Assembly (NCBI RefSeq): GCF_002443255.2
Contig: NW_019211455.1
Span: forward strand, 36,423,472-36,487,471
Direction: 5' to 3'
Length of the DNA: 64,000 nt
Source: Varroa destructor
Lineage: Eukaryota; Arthropoda; Arachnida; Mesostigmata; Varroidae
Part shown: in pieces, positions 1 to 13,094 of the stretch
How positions within the stretch are numbered: the first letter of the stretch is position 1
Layout: each line of letters starts with the position of its first letter
Translations under genes and position numbers: made by a program
Notes under the pieces: model-generated
Told to the model about the DNA's origin: nothing
Seen by the model: only the letters and a program-made list of their open reading frames with translations
Database searches by the model: none

Positions 1-131
1 AAATAAAATCTGACAGCTGACCTTGAGCTGTTGACGTGTGCCCATACCAGCGACTATAGCGAAACTGAGTTTTTAGAATACTGAAGCACATGAAATACTT
101 ATAATCGAATAAGAAAAGATCAAACTATTAC

Positions 132-3100
132 CAGTTGGCACATGAAGTATCTGAACAGCGCTTTCGGTTTTATTCACATGCTGTCCGCCAGGTCCTCCTG
201 CGCGCTTCGTCTTCACAATTAAATCCCTTGGTTCGATATTTACTTCTACCTGATGGAAATAGACGAATAAGCAGAGACTTCAGCATATAATTGCAAATAT
301 TTCTCTCCCGGATTCTTTAAACCTGTAATTATGTATCCAAACCCCCGAGAAGACAAAAAACGAGCAGCCAAGGATGAGATAGAACAACCTGATTCCATTT
401 GCACTAATGAAACTTTTAACTTGTTTACTTGTCTCAAATTCGAATAATCGTATCATACAAACCAAAGCAATGCGATCATCTGTCTATGAGCTATAGTAAA
501 AAGAAACTGTATTGGAGCGCGTTATCTTGACTATTGCTATGTAAAATTTTATACTGGTCTACCTTTGTACAAGTATTCCATACGCTATTTTCGATCAAGC
601 CTTTTGATACCCGCCGCATCGCTTACCCGTATCAATTAAACAGCATTTAACACTTTTTGTTTTGACTCCACTATAAGGACAATGCGAGAAACGAAAAAAC
701 ATTTGAAAAGTAAAACCTTTGAAGTGACACTGTGGTCGTGTACACTACGTGCGAGTTGTGTTCCAAAATCAATTCTAAAGCTCTTTAGAGCAGTCCTTTT
801 AGTGGGTACTGCATTCGCACTTAAGGAGACAAACATTTGCAAAATTATTGCGGACATGTTTTACATCAGAGGTATTACTTTATTTTCGAATTGCTATTTC
901 GAAGAACTAATTTCACAACTTACTATTATGCCTGCGTGCTTTCCAATAAACAGAGCAAACTTATAGTAGAAACTCACGCTACACGGGCCTTTTGGCGTCA
1001 TATCACAAATGATCAGTCATGGAGGCCATACCTCTGGAGGACAGGCTAGAACGGCAACAGTAGCAGTGCTTGTGTGAATCCTTCCAGATTTTTCAGTTTT
1101 GGGAACTCTTTGTACTCGGTGAACCCCACTTTCCAGTTTAAGTACCCGTCCTACATCGTATCCAGTAATAGACAATACTCCACGTCGTAACCCACCTGCA
1201 AAAACGTCAACAGTAACGTATAGCACAATATCCGTCTTATAATCTAAAGCACATAAGTTTATACATGTGCGATACAAACAGCTCTTTTATGGAAATGGGT
1301 AATTTAGTAAAACTAAGGTAGCCTTATTAATGCATTCAACGAACAGTTTATCTTCATACAGAATGTAACCTGCGAATTTCCTGCAGACAGCTGCTTCTTT
1401 CGTAGCTGCTTGATCGTCTGAGCAGTGTTTCTGGTTGTCAGGAGTAGTCATTCAAACAGCTCTGGGGATTTTCATTTCATTGGCGGCACACCGAAAGCAG
1501 ATGTAATCAATCAACTGCTTCTGCCTGTGTTTTTGTTATTTCGAATTTCTGCATGCCTTCTAAAGAATTTGGCATACAATTTCTAGTAACTCCCTAGTTA
1601 CTAGAAGATTAATGCTTAGCTTCGGAGAGCGGTGTAAGAAAACCTAGACAAGCACCTGGAGTCTCTTCACGGCCCAGTGGCTAAAATAATAATTACCGAA
1701 CATTTTAAAAATAGCTTAAATTATTTTAGCTGTTTTTTTGTATGTGAGCTTGGCTTGGACGGTAACGTACTATGGTAAGGACACTTGAGTTCATGCCAAA
1801 CAATAGAAAACTTTTCTCTAGACCCTAGTGCTGCTGAACCTCGTTATCAAAACCACTCGATTGCGGCACTATTTATATAATGGCACAATTATGAGATTAT
1901 CAGAGCTTACTGTGTATATTTTAAAGGAGATCAATGATAAGATTAGGCAAAGAGGAGGCACATATATGCAGGTTGCGCGGCTACAAAACCGAATGCACGC
2001 ATCTCACCGTTTTCATAATGGTGAAGTCTAACGAAACTACAGAGCCAGCAGCTGTGGATAACCGAAATTCAAGGATCTGCCAAAATAATAATTAAATAAT
2101 ACTATTACATATGTTTACCAGTCATAAGTTGACATTATTATTATTATTGATTACTATCATTAATTATTAAAACACTATTGGACTGCATGATTTGATAAAT
2201 ACCCGTATAATAAGAATAAGATAGAACAGTGTAGGTGGGACAAATGGTGTAGGTGGTAACAGCGATACTGGACGTTAAGCTCGAAACGATGAGATAGGAT
2301 ACGATGCTATTTTCTATAGGAGTTCCACAGGTTACTTGAGAAAGATCAACGAAACATGCTTGTTATAGAACGTATAAATAGTTTTTATTAAAATAAAGGT
2401 TCAAACATTACCTGATTACAAAGATATAGAGAAATGTTATCCATGATATTAAATATCGAAGTGATTTTTTTAGCAAAAATTTAGAAACGAAACAGTTACG
2501 ATATATATTTAATTTTTTTTCAACTTTTTCTTATTGGAGAAATGCTTTACCTATAATAATTAAATAAATAATAAATAAAGCTATTGTACCAACACATTGT
2601 ATTCCATAGAACATCTTCGGGCTAATTGTCGTAACTTGGATAGCTATGACGTGCCCCTGTAATAGCTTAGTGGGTGACGTATTTGTCTGCTAACCTTGAA
2701 AACACGTTGTGTTCTAGGTTTGAACCCAAGCATAGACAGACTTTGTTTCGTGCTAGTAGCCACTCGTCTCATCGAATGACTGAGGGCGATACCAGACGTA
2801 AAACTCAAAACGTAGAGACATGCATGACGTGGTGTGTAGCCTAATGGTCAAAGCACTTTCTCGGTAAAAAAGATATTGTGGGTTTTATTCAAAAGTTACA
2901 TTTATTTCGTTTCCGAGCCATCATGCTCAAAAACTGTTCATCAATCATGACCTGAAACCGTTATTTTATTTAAGCCAAATTGGTACTATCTCTAGTAACA
3001 GCTAAAGAATTGATGTTAAAAACTATGAATGCCACTGTTACCACGAATGGTCATCTTCGCTTCGATAAAAGGCAAATAAAATGGCGTTGTGATGAAGAGC

Positions 3101-6100
3101 TACCTGGTTAACATAAAGAGGACAACATTTTGTCTCATCGACATAACCTCATGCAAGTTTTGAGAAAACGATATGCATGATTGTCAATGTGCTTAGATAC
3201 AAAAAATGAATGAGCCAACAGATACGAATATTAGCCCTTTGGAATCAATTATTTGTATTCAATATTGATCAACTCAAATGGCAAGCTCACAATTTCAAAT
3301 AAGACTTCCAAGGGGGCAGGTTGAAAGAGCAGATAAATAGACATAATATAATTATAATTATTCTTAGCAAATTTGCATCTGTCTCTTAAATTTTTGATTG
3401 AAGTACTCTTGAATTGAAGATGAAATGTGTAGATTTCAGAATCATAATTCACAAACCTTTTGGTTGTAGGCAAACTTCTTGTAACAAGTGAAATGATTCG
3501 AATGTTTCCCAAAGGGCTATAATATCTGTCGCAAGGTGGGTTTAAGTTTTGAAGTAGCATTCGTAGCACTAGCCACCACATCAGAACTTCATTAGCAGTA
3601 CTATAAATGGCCAGTTTTATGCATTTTCAATCATTTCATAAGAGAAAGCGTTTACCTGTTTCAGATAGACTTGCTTCTGTAACTTCCACATTCCAACCCA
3701 TAGTAAGCTGACTGAATTTTAAGTACATTGTCATAAGGTCTTGATTAAACAGCATGGCTTCCTGACCGCCCACACCGGCGTTAAGCTCAAGGAGAACCTC
3801 CTGAGTATCGACTAGTTCAATAGGAACGAGGTTTGTATAGATCTGCAAAGCAACAAATTATTCCATGACTTACAAATTGCATTGAAGGGCGTTTAGCTTA
3901 AACAAACTAACGAATTTCTTTTTAACAGATATTTTAGTTATCTTTAATCTTTTCATTCGTTACCCAACCTAACATATCCCCAACGAATATTACATATATA
4001 TATATATATATACCTGCTTGCTTCGAGTGTTCTGTAACAATTTTTTTTTATAATTATGCAAATCAAACCCATTGATATGGTTACGTGAGAAAATGTTATT
4101 ATCAGGCTGCATTTTACAGCAGCAAACGAAAATATCCACTGCAGGATTATTTTTCTATATTAAGGTCCTGGAAAAATGCCAGAACGTATCGCTCCTAAAG
4201 TGCTTCTTCATATATGCAGACAGCGTGTCCTAAGGCGTGGAAACGACTTACAATGCACCGGCAATGGCTGACGGTCTACTGTTTTCATTTGAGGAATTAT
4301 TAAATCCATGCCCAATATAATATGCCTCTTAAACCCTTCTAATGCATTACATTATTTACGATAAAACCATGCCTTCTACATATATTTTCTATATACATTT
4401 TTTTTTATATATCGAATATTTCTTTCCATTCTGCGCTCAGACACTACGGTAGATATTTTATATACACGTGGGGATCATGTTTCGTCTTTATCTTGGATAT
4501 AAATTGCATATTTTAATATATTTGCTCGCTTCTCTAGCCAAAATAAGTCAATTTCTTTTTTTTTTCTTTTATAAACGTTTGATGAACGTTTGAAATGCAT
4601 AATTGATAGAGATACTAGAAACGATGCGCAGCTCTAATTATCATACCGGGTAAATAGACTTTTCACGCACACTTCTATAACATTATATGCTGCACCGTTA
4701 AACATATTTTTAAACAAATACATAGAGATATAAAGGACATTCCATGGGCATCTACTGCTCTCCACTTAAACAATGTTGGTATGCCTAGGTAAATAATTGT
4801 AAAAAAAAAACTTTGCTTCTGAAAATATGCAGCTTTTTCTACAGAGTGGTAAGTTACTACGTTATCGCTGCACAATGGAATCTTTCATAAATTTTGTAAC
4901 CAAAACGTCAGCCATCGGTCTGTCAACTTGTGCACGTTCGATTCCTATCAAAATGTGAGCAAGAACAAATCACACTTTCTCCACGCGCTAAATGCTTGTT
5001 AGTTGTAGGTTATGCATTAAAACCATTCGTTCAGTTTTGGGTTGAAAAGGAATTCTGTTGTGATAAACGATACGAAAAATTTCTAAAAAAGAAACGGTTA
5101 ATTTATCGAACAAGTAAGGATCAAGTGACTGTAGGGACAATTCTTGACCCAAGCTGACAATATTTGAGTCGACCAGTTTGCCGTTGGGAATTTCATTGCT
5201 TTATGTTCGACCTAATTGTGCACCTTTAAGACACTAGGTAGTACGTTATCAGAAACCTTTGGTCAACATGAATCTAACTATACCAAATTCCTGCTGAATT
5301 AATTAAAGAATATTTAAGGAGGAAGAGTATGAAGTTTATATCGCACGCGGATATTAGCTAAATATATTTATAAAAAATTATTATTTTTACAAATCTTGCC
5401 TTCTACCTACAAAAATCAATGAAAATAAAGGTAGGAGATAGGTAAACTCACATACAAAAAGCGTATGCAAATAGCTGTCGTTAGAAAGCGTTCACATATG
5501 CAGTATAGTATATTTTCGTTCAGGAACAAGATTTTTAAAATACTATTCCTAAAGGCTACCTTCTACAGTAAAAGAAAAAAAATAACGAGAAACTGCCGAC
5601 AACGAGCACAGCCATTAGCATTTGTTGCATGAAACGGTAGGCAAAACATGATAGCAATTTGTAAGCACAAATAAACTCAACCAGATCCAAACGTTACAAC
5701 GTGCTATATATGTATTAATAGGCTACGCATATATTCATATATTGCATGCAGCTTAACTGCATCTACTCGCTCTGGAATTATTCTTTACGCGATCTGAGAA
5801 CTAAAATCGCATAAAATAATTCATTCTTAATTCATATAAATAAACTTCATTCTTAATAGTTTCGTTTTTATTTCTTTGCAAAAATTATTTTATTCCGTGT
5901 TTACGTTTCCGCTTCATGGATAAATCCTTAATTTCCATTTCTTTGTCATCACTATTAATTTACAAACTTTTAAACCATGCACACACCGACTTACAAGGTG
6001 ATTACCACTAAAATACCCTCACTGAGTCAAGATAAACTGAAACTAAGTGACGTTTTAAAATCGTTAAAAGCAATGTAGTGCTCTACTATTTTCAGTATAT

Positions 6101-7537
6101 CAACTAAATACTATTAAATAACTACTTTGAGATCTTTCTTTTATCTAACGCTAATAATAGTGCTTATAATGTATCTTAATTTCTATTCTGTTCGGGATTT
6201 AATAAACAAAAGCACGTTCTTTTGTATGAGTAGTAAAAATAGTCTCTCTGAAACACGTTACCTTCACTGATAAATTTAAATGCACTCGCTACTATTGAAA
6301 GTTAAACCATTACCACTGTTTTGATCATATGCGCAATTTTCCAAACTTAGAGTCACCCTTTACATACGTATTCGTATCTTTTATGCTTTCTTTGCTTATG
6401 TTTTGCTTATCTTGAAACTATGACATAAACATTTAATGACACTCACCTCAGCTGAGATCTGCGTAATTTTCTCGTGACATTTAGCAATGTCCTTTGTTGC
6501 GATATCCACCATATCCTGTTCCTTAGTCTCGAGCATTTCTACAGTCATGTTAACAGATACGGCTAATCATGTTAATCTCGCAATTCAGAATTTAAAAATC
6601 CCAACAGCGCCCTAAATTCCGTGAGAAGTCTCAAATGAAAATATTGCTAGTTAACTTATGTGGTAGACTTCACAGAAATCGTTCGGACTACACATAACCA
6701 TTACTTTGGCAATATATATGATAGAAGCTAAATGTGTTTTCAAATTGAAACCAATAGAAGATGGTACTTCTCATCAAGTGGACCGCTCATCGCATGATAA
6801 GCCCATCAGTCTTGTACATAAAGTTATGAGTTCCAATAGCGAAACAAATGTGATACTTAATTCATTAACTCATTAACTAAATATTAATTCTTTGTTAGCC
6901 TGCAATAACTGTTAATAATTATTGTTAAGTAATCGGTTCCTCTTCAACTTAATTTCTTGTAACTACTCTTGCACGCCAAAAAGTTGTTACGCACTATTTA
7001 GTCCTGTTTTACCAACTCTATAAGCCGCCTACTAGATATCTTATGAAAGTTTATCTCTGATCTGCAAACATTCGTATTCATTTACAACCAACGGTTGAGT
7101 TGAGATCTCGTGCTGCTGATAAAACGAGATTGTCATCTAATGAAAGTCAAGCAGTACGCAAATTAGCTACATAGGAACATTATCATCGATTTTTTGGTGT
7201 ATCATATAATAAATTTGCCATTATAACACCTAATCTGTAATCTAAGCGTACCTTTTCTTAGCTGCTCGAGACTCATCATTTCCTCGGATATCTTCTCGAT
7301 GGTTTCATACAACTCCCCAGTTGCCCTTAACCGCTGGATGTTAGCCCCCGATATTTTGCCAAACGGCGACATGTCATTCATAGCCAGCAGCGTCTTGAGA
7401 GTCTTGAGATACTCTCTTGTTTGAGGATCTCTTACATCGAACCTCGAGATGGACAGCGGCCTGGCAAGCAACACGAATCGAGCTCGAAATGCGGTTCGTA
7501 AACACCGAACAGAAGGCCCAGTGATCAATGGCCACAT
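132..7537 (-). CDS. MTRF1L: Mitochondrial peptide chain release factor 1 (MTRF1L/mtRF1a type), 5' five exons, truncated by the window edge
   Basis: Class I release factor that frees finished peptides from mitochondrial ribosomes at UAA/UAG. Coding exons on the minus strand are 7252-7537, 6447-6538, 3656-3842, 1032-1195 and 132-249. Phases match at every junction and introns are GT-AG. The start is the ATG at 7535-7537, followed by an Arg-rich, acid-free stretch of about 35 residues typical of a mitochondrial targeting peptide. The third exon carries [11 protein letters not shown]. The fourth carries [20 protein letters not shown], whose PKT fits the PxT codon-recognition motif; this points to mtRF1a rather than the diverged MTRF1. 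The fifth has the catalytic GGQ ([14 protein letters not shown]), which drives ester hydrolysis. The C-terminus lies beyond position 132. In the introns I recognise only a tRNA-like repeat (about 2646-2870) and a TA microsatellite. Family known; exon edges inferred. Confidence 0.92.
2646..2800 (+). repeat. tRNA-derived SINE-like element in an mtRF1 intron
   Basis: An A-box-like stretch (TAGCTTAGTGGGTGACG, about 2663-2679) is followed about 40 bases later by a B-box-like GGTTTGAACCC (about 2718-2728), the spacing of a pol III tRNA promoter. A non-tRNA tail containing CGTCTCATCGAA follows. The same head (ACGTATTTG-CTGCTAA) and tail recur near 36860-37020, which suggests a repeat family rather than a tRNA gene. 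A second, weaker tRNA-like stretch follows at about 2835-2895. Confidence 0.45.
3992..4012. repeat. (TA)n microsatellite
   Basis: About ten uninterrupted TA units within an mtRF1 intron. Confidence 0.9.
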
Positions 7538-10466
7538 CTGAAAGCGGATCGCTTAATCAGATTCACACCGGATACGATAAAACCCACTCCATTCTTAGAT
7601 CCTTTAGCTCATTCTCATCGTTCTGGACCTAATTAAGTCACACTATTTTCTTTCCTAAACACATGGTCATTAATAACGATTCTGCTGCTTCTGGTCAAAA
7701 TGAAAATAGAGACTTTGAGTGACTCTAGACATCGTACTAATCGCACTTACTGAAGATCAACGCCCAGTTAAAACTTAATAGAATGCGCATATACATACGT
7801 AGACACAAAAATTGTTATCAACTATTCATTAATATACGACTGCCTGACGTGCTCGACCGGTCAAAAAAATCGTAAGAAAAAAATTGTGTTGATAAAAATA
7901 CCAGACCGCTGCTCTCCGGTTCTCCCATATTCAGTCTAGGCCTGGACTTTTTTTGCTGAAACTGCATACTCTTTTTTCCTTAGAAATAGCAAATCGAAAG
8001 CTCAGGAACATGTACCTTCGTCCTGCCCTCCTCCCGTCGTCTTTCAGATTCCTAAACCCTATCGCCATCCCTTAGCTAATAGCCAAAAAGAGAATCGATA
8101 TAATTTTAAAGAATTTATTTTATTTTTTACCAAAAAATGTACATTTTAGTGCCCGCTTTAGCGCTCGTCCAATTTCGCTTTTTCCATTATCATCACCTTC
8201 TGTATTGTCGTCTTTTTATTCCCCAGCGTTATCATCGATCGTTCCGTAGCTCCTATCGATACATTTTCCTCCTGGTTTGTTTTTGTGTATTTTTCTCGTT
8301 TTCTGCTTCCGGGAGGGCGACAATATTAATCATTTATGTAATATATATATATTTTCTCCATAATAAATACCTAATCCTTCCTCCCTGCAGCTCGTTCTCA
8401 GTCAGTCAATGTGTGCCTGTTTGTCCATATGGCCGCCGGCACTCGATTTTTCCCTACTTGCTTCTATCGTGTCCTCAATCTCCCTTTTAGTGTTCTGCTT
8501 TCTTACGCTCTTGCTCTCATTTGTAATAAAGAAAATATACAATAACAAGTCACCTTTTTACAATTTCGAATTCGAGCAGTTCACAATCTATAGTAGTGCA
8601 GTGAATAAGTCAATAATTAGTCAATAAATCGTGATCATTACCAAAGTGGTTCATCATTGTCAGCCGCAAAAATTTCACGTAAGCAGCGGAGATGTTTGTT
8701 CGTTGGGTGGTTTTTGGGGGTTCTTGGTGCGCGCCTTGGGTGTTCACCTTCAAAGTGTCCTTAAGCACATCCTTCGTTTTTGTCCCCCGTTCACATATTA
8801 CTGTTGGCAAAACGTTTTCTATCTCTTACATTCCACCGTAAACATCTTCAAAATCTAAATAATTAACTTGATCGCTACACTATACAAAGAACATCCATCA
8901 TAAGCCTCTTTTTTGATACCCCTTCCCTAGCTGCTACCCGCCCGATCCAACGTTCATCCATTCATACGCCTGACTTAAAAGGGTTACCGTTAGTCCCTCA
9001 GTTTGCAAAGAATGCCCAGATAGAACTTCTGCGGCTTATAAAAACCGCCTCGTGCCACCTGCCTCTTTCCCTCACTGACTGACTTCTTTGGATGCATGCA
9101 TGCACGCATCAGGACTATTTACCGTCATCACCCCTGTAATACTACAACCCCGACTAACTTTTCCTCTATAACTCATACTACTGTCCACATTTAGTAGTAG
9201 TTGTTGTAGCAAATGTACGTCTAAAGTGGGAAATATCCAGCGCCCCAAATGGTCTCACAGTTGGACGACAGTTAAACGCGTTCACCTCAGCTAACAGGAC
9301 AGCATAATAATTATAATTATTATTACCATATTGTTAATACTAGTATTATTGTCAGTTCCTCATTAAGCATCAACAAAATATAATGCCGCCTCATTTCTTT
9401 AGAGGTTTTTATAAAGAGATATTTTAGCACATCATTCTATACAGTGTAATATTTTTCTGAATGCTTGTTGAACGTTTGTTGCTGTCGTTACTGTAGTTGT
9501 TGTCGTTTCAAAGTCAAAAATGTCAATCATATTGCCCTACAATTAAGGGCATCTTATTATTAAAGTAGACAATCTATATTTCTATTTGCTTTCTTTTCAT
9601 TATCTAGTGAAACAGTGGTAGCAGCCGCGCTATCAGTACAGGATAAACATCAGCTGCATCACTGTCATATGTAAATATTCACGTGTCGAGATTTGTATGC
9701 GTCGTAAAGAGAGAGTTGTATATTTTCAGGCGAATACAAATCGGAAAGGCAACAACAAACAGTTAACTTCTTCTCCATATATCAACCACAAAACGACTCT
9801 TGTCGTGTTGCGCTTCCCTCCGGACAACTGCCAGGGATCATCATCATCAATAATAAAGAAGAAAAAAACTGACTCATCCGCGCATGCACGCACGTACTCA
9901 GAGACGTACGCTTGCTCGTAGTCTGTGCCATCCAACAGCTTCTCTTTTACCTGCCACTCTCCCTAGTACCCATCAGTCTATCAGACGGTCAACGAAAATC
10001 ACCCATAGACGACTATTTACAACAATTACGTGAGACACCCCTAACACATCAATCCGAATTATGCTCATCATGAACCCTGCGTCCCCTGAGCGTGGTCAAC
10101 AACGTCTCAGACCCTCCTTCCACCAAGGAACATCATCTTCCGCTGCCACTGCACCGCCACTACCACTACTACGCAAGTCTCACAATTCATCATCATCGCC
10201 ACCACCATTATCATCATCATGGTCATTGACATGACTGACACTTTCTGCTCGACTTCGTTTGTTAGTTATTTCATTTCATACTCTTTAATCTCTCTTCTTC
10301 ATTATTTTCACTCTGGATGTATTAACCTTTACTCATTTGCCACTATCACTATTACGCTCGTGTCTTTTGTGCCATTTTTTCTAGCTTCCCTTTACATTGT
10401 AGTACCCCTAAACAACAGACCATCCATATCTCAGTTCAACCACTATTCGGTGCATTGGTTTCACCG
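7538..10466. other. Intergenic DNA and probable long CDK12 3' untranslated region
   Basis: No gene recognised. From about 8100 to 10466 the plus strand is pyrimidine-rich, with many tct, ctt and cat triplets. This suits a purine-rich minus-strand 3' untranslated region of the upstream kinase gene. TTTATT near 8114 reads AATAAA on the minus strand and could be its polyadenylation signal. CAC/CAT triplet runs occur at about 10141-10221. The open frames here are compositional. The stretch 7538-8100 should hold the release factor promoter, but I see no distinct element. Confidence 0.5.
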
Positions 10467-12833
10467 CTATCCGGCACCGTTTCTTAACGCGGTACTGCTA
10501 CTTCCACTGTTTGTCATTGAGTTGCTGTTGTTATTACTGGTGTTGTTATTTCCGCTGTTGACGTCGTTGTTGTTGCTTCCATTTTCATCCTGCATCAGCT
10601 GTTGCTGTTGCTGCTGAACGGCATGCATAGCTTGCTGCTGCTCTTGCATACGTAACATTCGTTTTCGTTTCTTAGACCACATTTCGTGGCAATCCTGGTA
10701 ACGCGGAAGCTCAGGAGGCCGTAACTCGCCTGGCTGCACGGAGCTCAGCCATGGACATCGAAGTGCATTGTCAGCTGTAATTCGCCGTTCTGGATCAAGT
10801 TCCAGCATTTGATCGAGCAAGTCTAAAGCTTGCTGTGGCATAAAGCAGAACTTTTGTCGCACTCGTCGTGGATGTTGCTTTTTTGGTTTGAACTGGGCGA
10901 ACAGAGGTAGTTGTATGACGCGAGGCCACACGGCTGGTGTAGGCGTACCGCAAACCTGTGAAATGATATCCAGTTGCTGCATTTCTTGGCTTGCTTTGAA
11001 TAAAGGCTCTTTGGTGAAGAGCTCGCCAAGTATGCAGCCACAGCTCCATACGTCAATAGCAGGCCCATAGCGCTCTTCGCCCAATAGCAACTCGGGCGGG
11101 CGGTACCATAGTGTTATCACCTTGTTTGTGTATGGCCGATCCTTATCTTCAGCATTGTAGTACCGTGCAAGGCCAAAGTCAGCTAGTTTTATTTGGCCCT
11201 GGTTGTTCATGAGAATATTTGAACACTTAATATCTCGATGAAGAAAGTTCTTACGGTGGCAGTACGATAGGCCTTCGAGAAGCTGCTTCATGAACGAGGC
11301 GATATGGCCCGGTTTGAAGTCGACAAGCCCGGACTCAAGCAGACCCATCAGATCGTGATCCATGTATTCAAAAACGAGATAGAAAGCGCCCTTATCTTTT
11401 CGGAAATCGAGAGCATCCGATTTGTCAGTAACGACCTCCATAAGGTTAACGATTGAGGGATGATTGAGCTGACGTAGAATCTTAATCTCTCGAATCGCCG
11501 TGATAGGGAACCCTTCTTTTTCATTCTCCATGCGCACCTTTTTGAGCGCGACCATCACGCCAGAATTGCGGTCTTGGGCTTTATACACTTGCCCATATGT
11601 ACCTTCGCCGATTTGCTGAACAATGTCAAAAACGTCAACGCAACGTTCGCCCCAGTTAGGCAGGTCATCGTCAAACGCGTTCCGCGCTAGAATCGTCGGT
11701 CGTCGAAAGGTCTCCATCGAGCCAGACGCTAACGACGATTGTTCCGTTCGGCCGTTTCTTTCGGCGAACGTCCGATGCTGATCTCGGCGTAAATCTTCGA
11801 CATTAATGCCAGGAGGCATGGGAAGTTCCTTTACACCCTTCCTAGGGGGTGTGGGTTGCCTCTCAATCGTTGTCGTCGTCATTGTCATCGTCGTAGTCAA
11901 TGTCGGCACAGGCGGCGGGGAACGGGGCAGAGGTGGCTGCGTTGGTGGCCACAGATCTTCTTTCATCGGAGGAGGTCCATCGACCATCGTTGGAGGCGGG
12001 ACTGGCTTTGCCAGCGGCGACGAAGAGGACGGTGCTGTGTGCCGCATTGCAAGATTCTTTCCCTTCGGAAGCTTTCTCAGCTCGGAAGCAAGCGAGGAAG
12101 AGGAGAAGCTGTCGTCAGGAGAAAGTGATTGACTCTGCCGCCTCGGCCGATGGCTCAGTCTCCGAGGGGGGGTCGGAGGAGAAGGCGACCTCGCACGGCT
12201 TTTGCGACCACCAGTACCCCGTGAGCTGCGGTCTCGGTAACTACCGCCATTGCCAGCTGGCGTTCGGCTTCGGGAACGGGAATGGCCTCGCCGCGAGTAT
12301 GGTGACGGACTGGGTGAGTGGTGGTCACGGTAACTCTGATATTTTTTCGACACAGGCGGAGTACGACGCGATCTCGTCAACGGGCTGGGACTTCGCAACG
12401 AACGGTACCGCGACGATGTCGGGGGATGACGATCATAGGTCTTCGAGTATGAGTCTGCGGCGGGCTCGCGCGACGATGATGACACGTAGTTTGAGGAGGA
12501 ACGATACTCGGTGTTGGAGTACGACGAGCTCTCATACGACGAATAACGACTTCCTCGTGGAGGCGTGGAGCTTGGTAGGGGTGAGTATCGACTACTGCTT
12601 TTGTGCTTGCCACTGCTGCTGTTACTGTTGTCGTGCTTATCGTTAGATACGGGCTCGCGCAAACGCTTGCGTTCCGGAGATGAGTCCACAACGCCCTCTT
12701 CCTCTTCCAGGCTAGAGCCGGAAGACACATTGTCGTATTCAACCAACCGGCTGTGTTCACGGGTATCTTTACTGTGTCGTTTCTTTTCCTTTTTATGCTT
12801 CTTGGCTTTCTTGTGATAGGATGTTTTGCCCAT
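10467..12833 (-). CDS. Cdk12: Cyclin-dependent kinase 12/13
   Basis: Transcription-elongation kinase that, with cyclin K, phosphorylates the RNA polymerase II C-terminal domain in the nucleus. One coding exon gives 788 residues. The Lys-rich N-terminus leads into VEYDNVSS, which resembles vertebrate CDK12. An Arg/Ser-rich region and Pro-rich segments follow, then the kinase domain at about residues 395-697. It has glycine loop [11 protein letters not shown], the diagnostic PITAIRE helix (443-449), catalytic HRDIKCSN (532-539), DFG (552-554) and [15 protein letters not shown]. The tail has a Gln run followed by Asn/Ser repeats. The frame stays open upstream to about 13094, but the ATG at 12831-12833 is the first in-frame ATG and has G at -3 and +4. 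The upstream residues look like untranslated sequence. Human CDK12 is much longer on both sides of the kinase. CDK12 and CDK13 are usually a single gene in arthropods. Confidence 0.95.
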   Translation of the reverse strand: MGKTSYHKKAKKHKKEKKRHSKDTREHSRLVEYDNVSSGSSLEEEEGVVDSSPERKRLREPVSNDKHDNSNSSSGKHKSSSRYSPLPSSTPPRGSRYSSYESSSYSNTEYRSSSNYVSSSSREPAADSYSKTYDRHPPTSSRYRSLRSPSPLTRSRRTPPVSKKYQSYRDHHSPSPSPYSRRGHSRSRSRTPAGNGGSYRDRSSRGTGGRKSRARSPSPPTPPRRLSHRPRRQSQSLSPDDSFSSSSLASELRKLPKGKNLAMRHTAPSSSSPLAKPVPPPTMVDGPPPMKEDLWPPTQPPLPRSPPPVPTLTTTMTMTTTTIERQPTPPRKGVKELPMPPGINVEDLRRDQHRTFAERNGRTEQSSLASGSMETFRRPTILARNAFDDDLPNWGERCVDVFDIVQQIGEGTYGQVYKAQDRNSGVMVALKKVRMENEKEGFPITAIREIKILRQLNHPSIVNLMEVVTDKSDALDFRKDKGAFYLVFEYMDHDLMGLLESGLVDFKPGHIASFMKQLLEGLSYCHRKNFLHRDIKCSNILMNNQGQIKLADFGLARYYNAEDKDRPYTNKVITLWYRPPELLLGEERYGPAIDVWSCGCILGELFTKEPLFKASQEMQQLDIISQVCGTPTPAVWPRVIQLPLFAQFKPKKQHPRRVRQKFCFMPQQALDLLDQMLELDPERRITADNALRCPWLSSVQPGELRPPELPRYQDCHEMWSKKRKRMLRMQEQQQAMHAVQQQQQQLMQDENGSNNNDVNSGNNNTSNNNSNSMTNSGSSSTALRNGAG

Positions 12834-13094
12834 GTCGCTCCCACCCGCCAGGGCGATCCCTGCCCTGTCTGGGGTGGCCTTCAGCCGCCTGGCGCAAATC
12901 GGGCCGTGGACGCGAATCGCTGCTACCAACGGGGATCGAGAACAGGAGTCTTTCACAGAATGCGGGGGATGACGACGCCGCGGCTGCTGCTTCTTCGAGG
13001 AGGTTGATCCACGGCTCGTGCACTGTCGTCCATCGGCGATTGCGACGACGGGCCCTCGGAGCAAGCGCTCTCTGCAAAGCCACACGTTAGCCAC

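Noticed and set aside
8137..8490. 117-codon plus-strand frame with hydrophobic character
   Set aside because: Pyrimidine-rich composition of the probable CDK12 3' untranslated region gives Phe, Ser, Leu and Tyr runs. No domain is seen.
11900..12646. 248-codon plus-strand open frame
   Set aside because: Antisense to the Arg/Ser-rich part of CDK12. Its openness follows from the GC-rich, biased codons of the real gene.
12834..13094. N-terminal extension of CDK12
   Set aside because: It has no ATG in frame and looks like GC-rich untranslated sequence. The ATG at 12831-12833 leads directly into family-like sequence.
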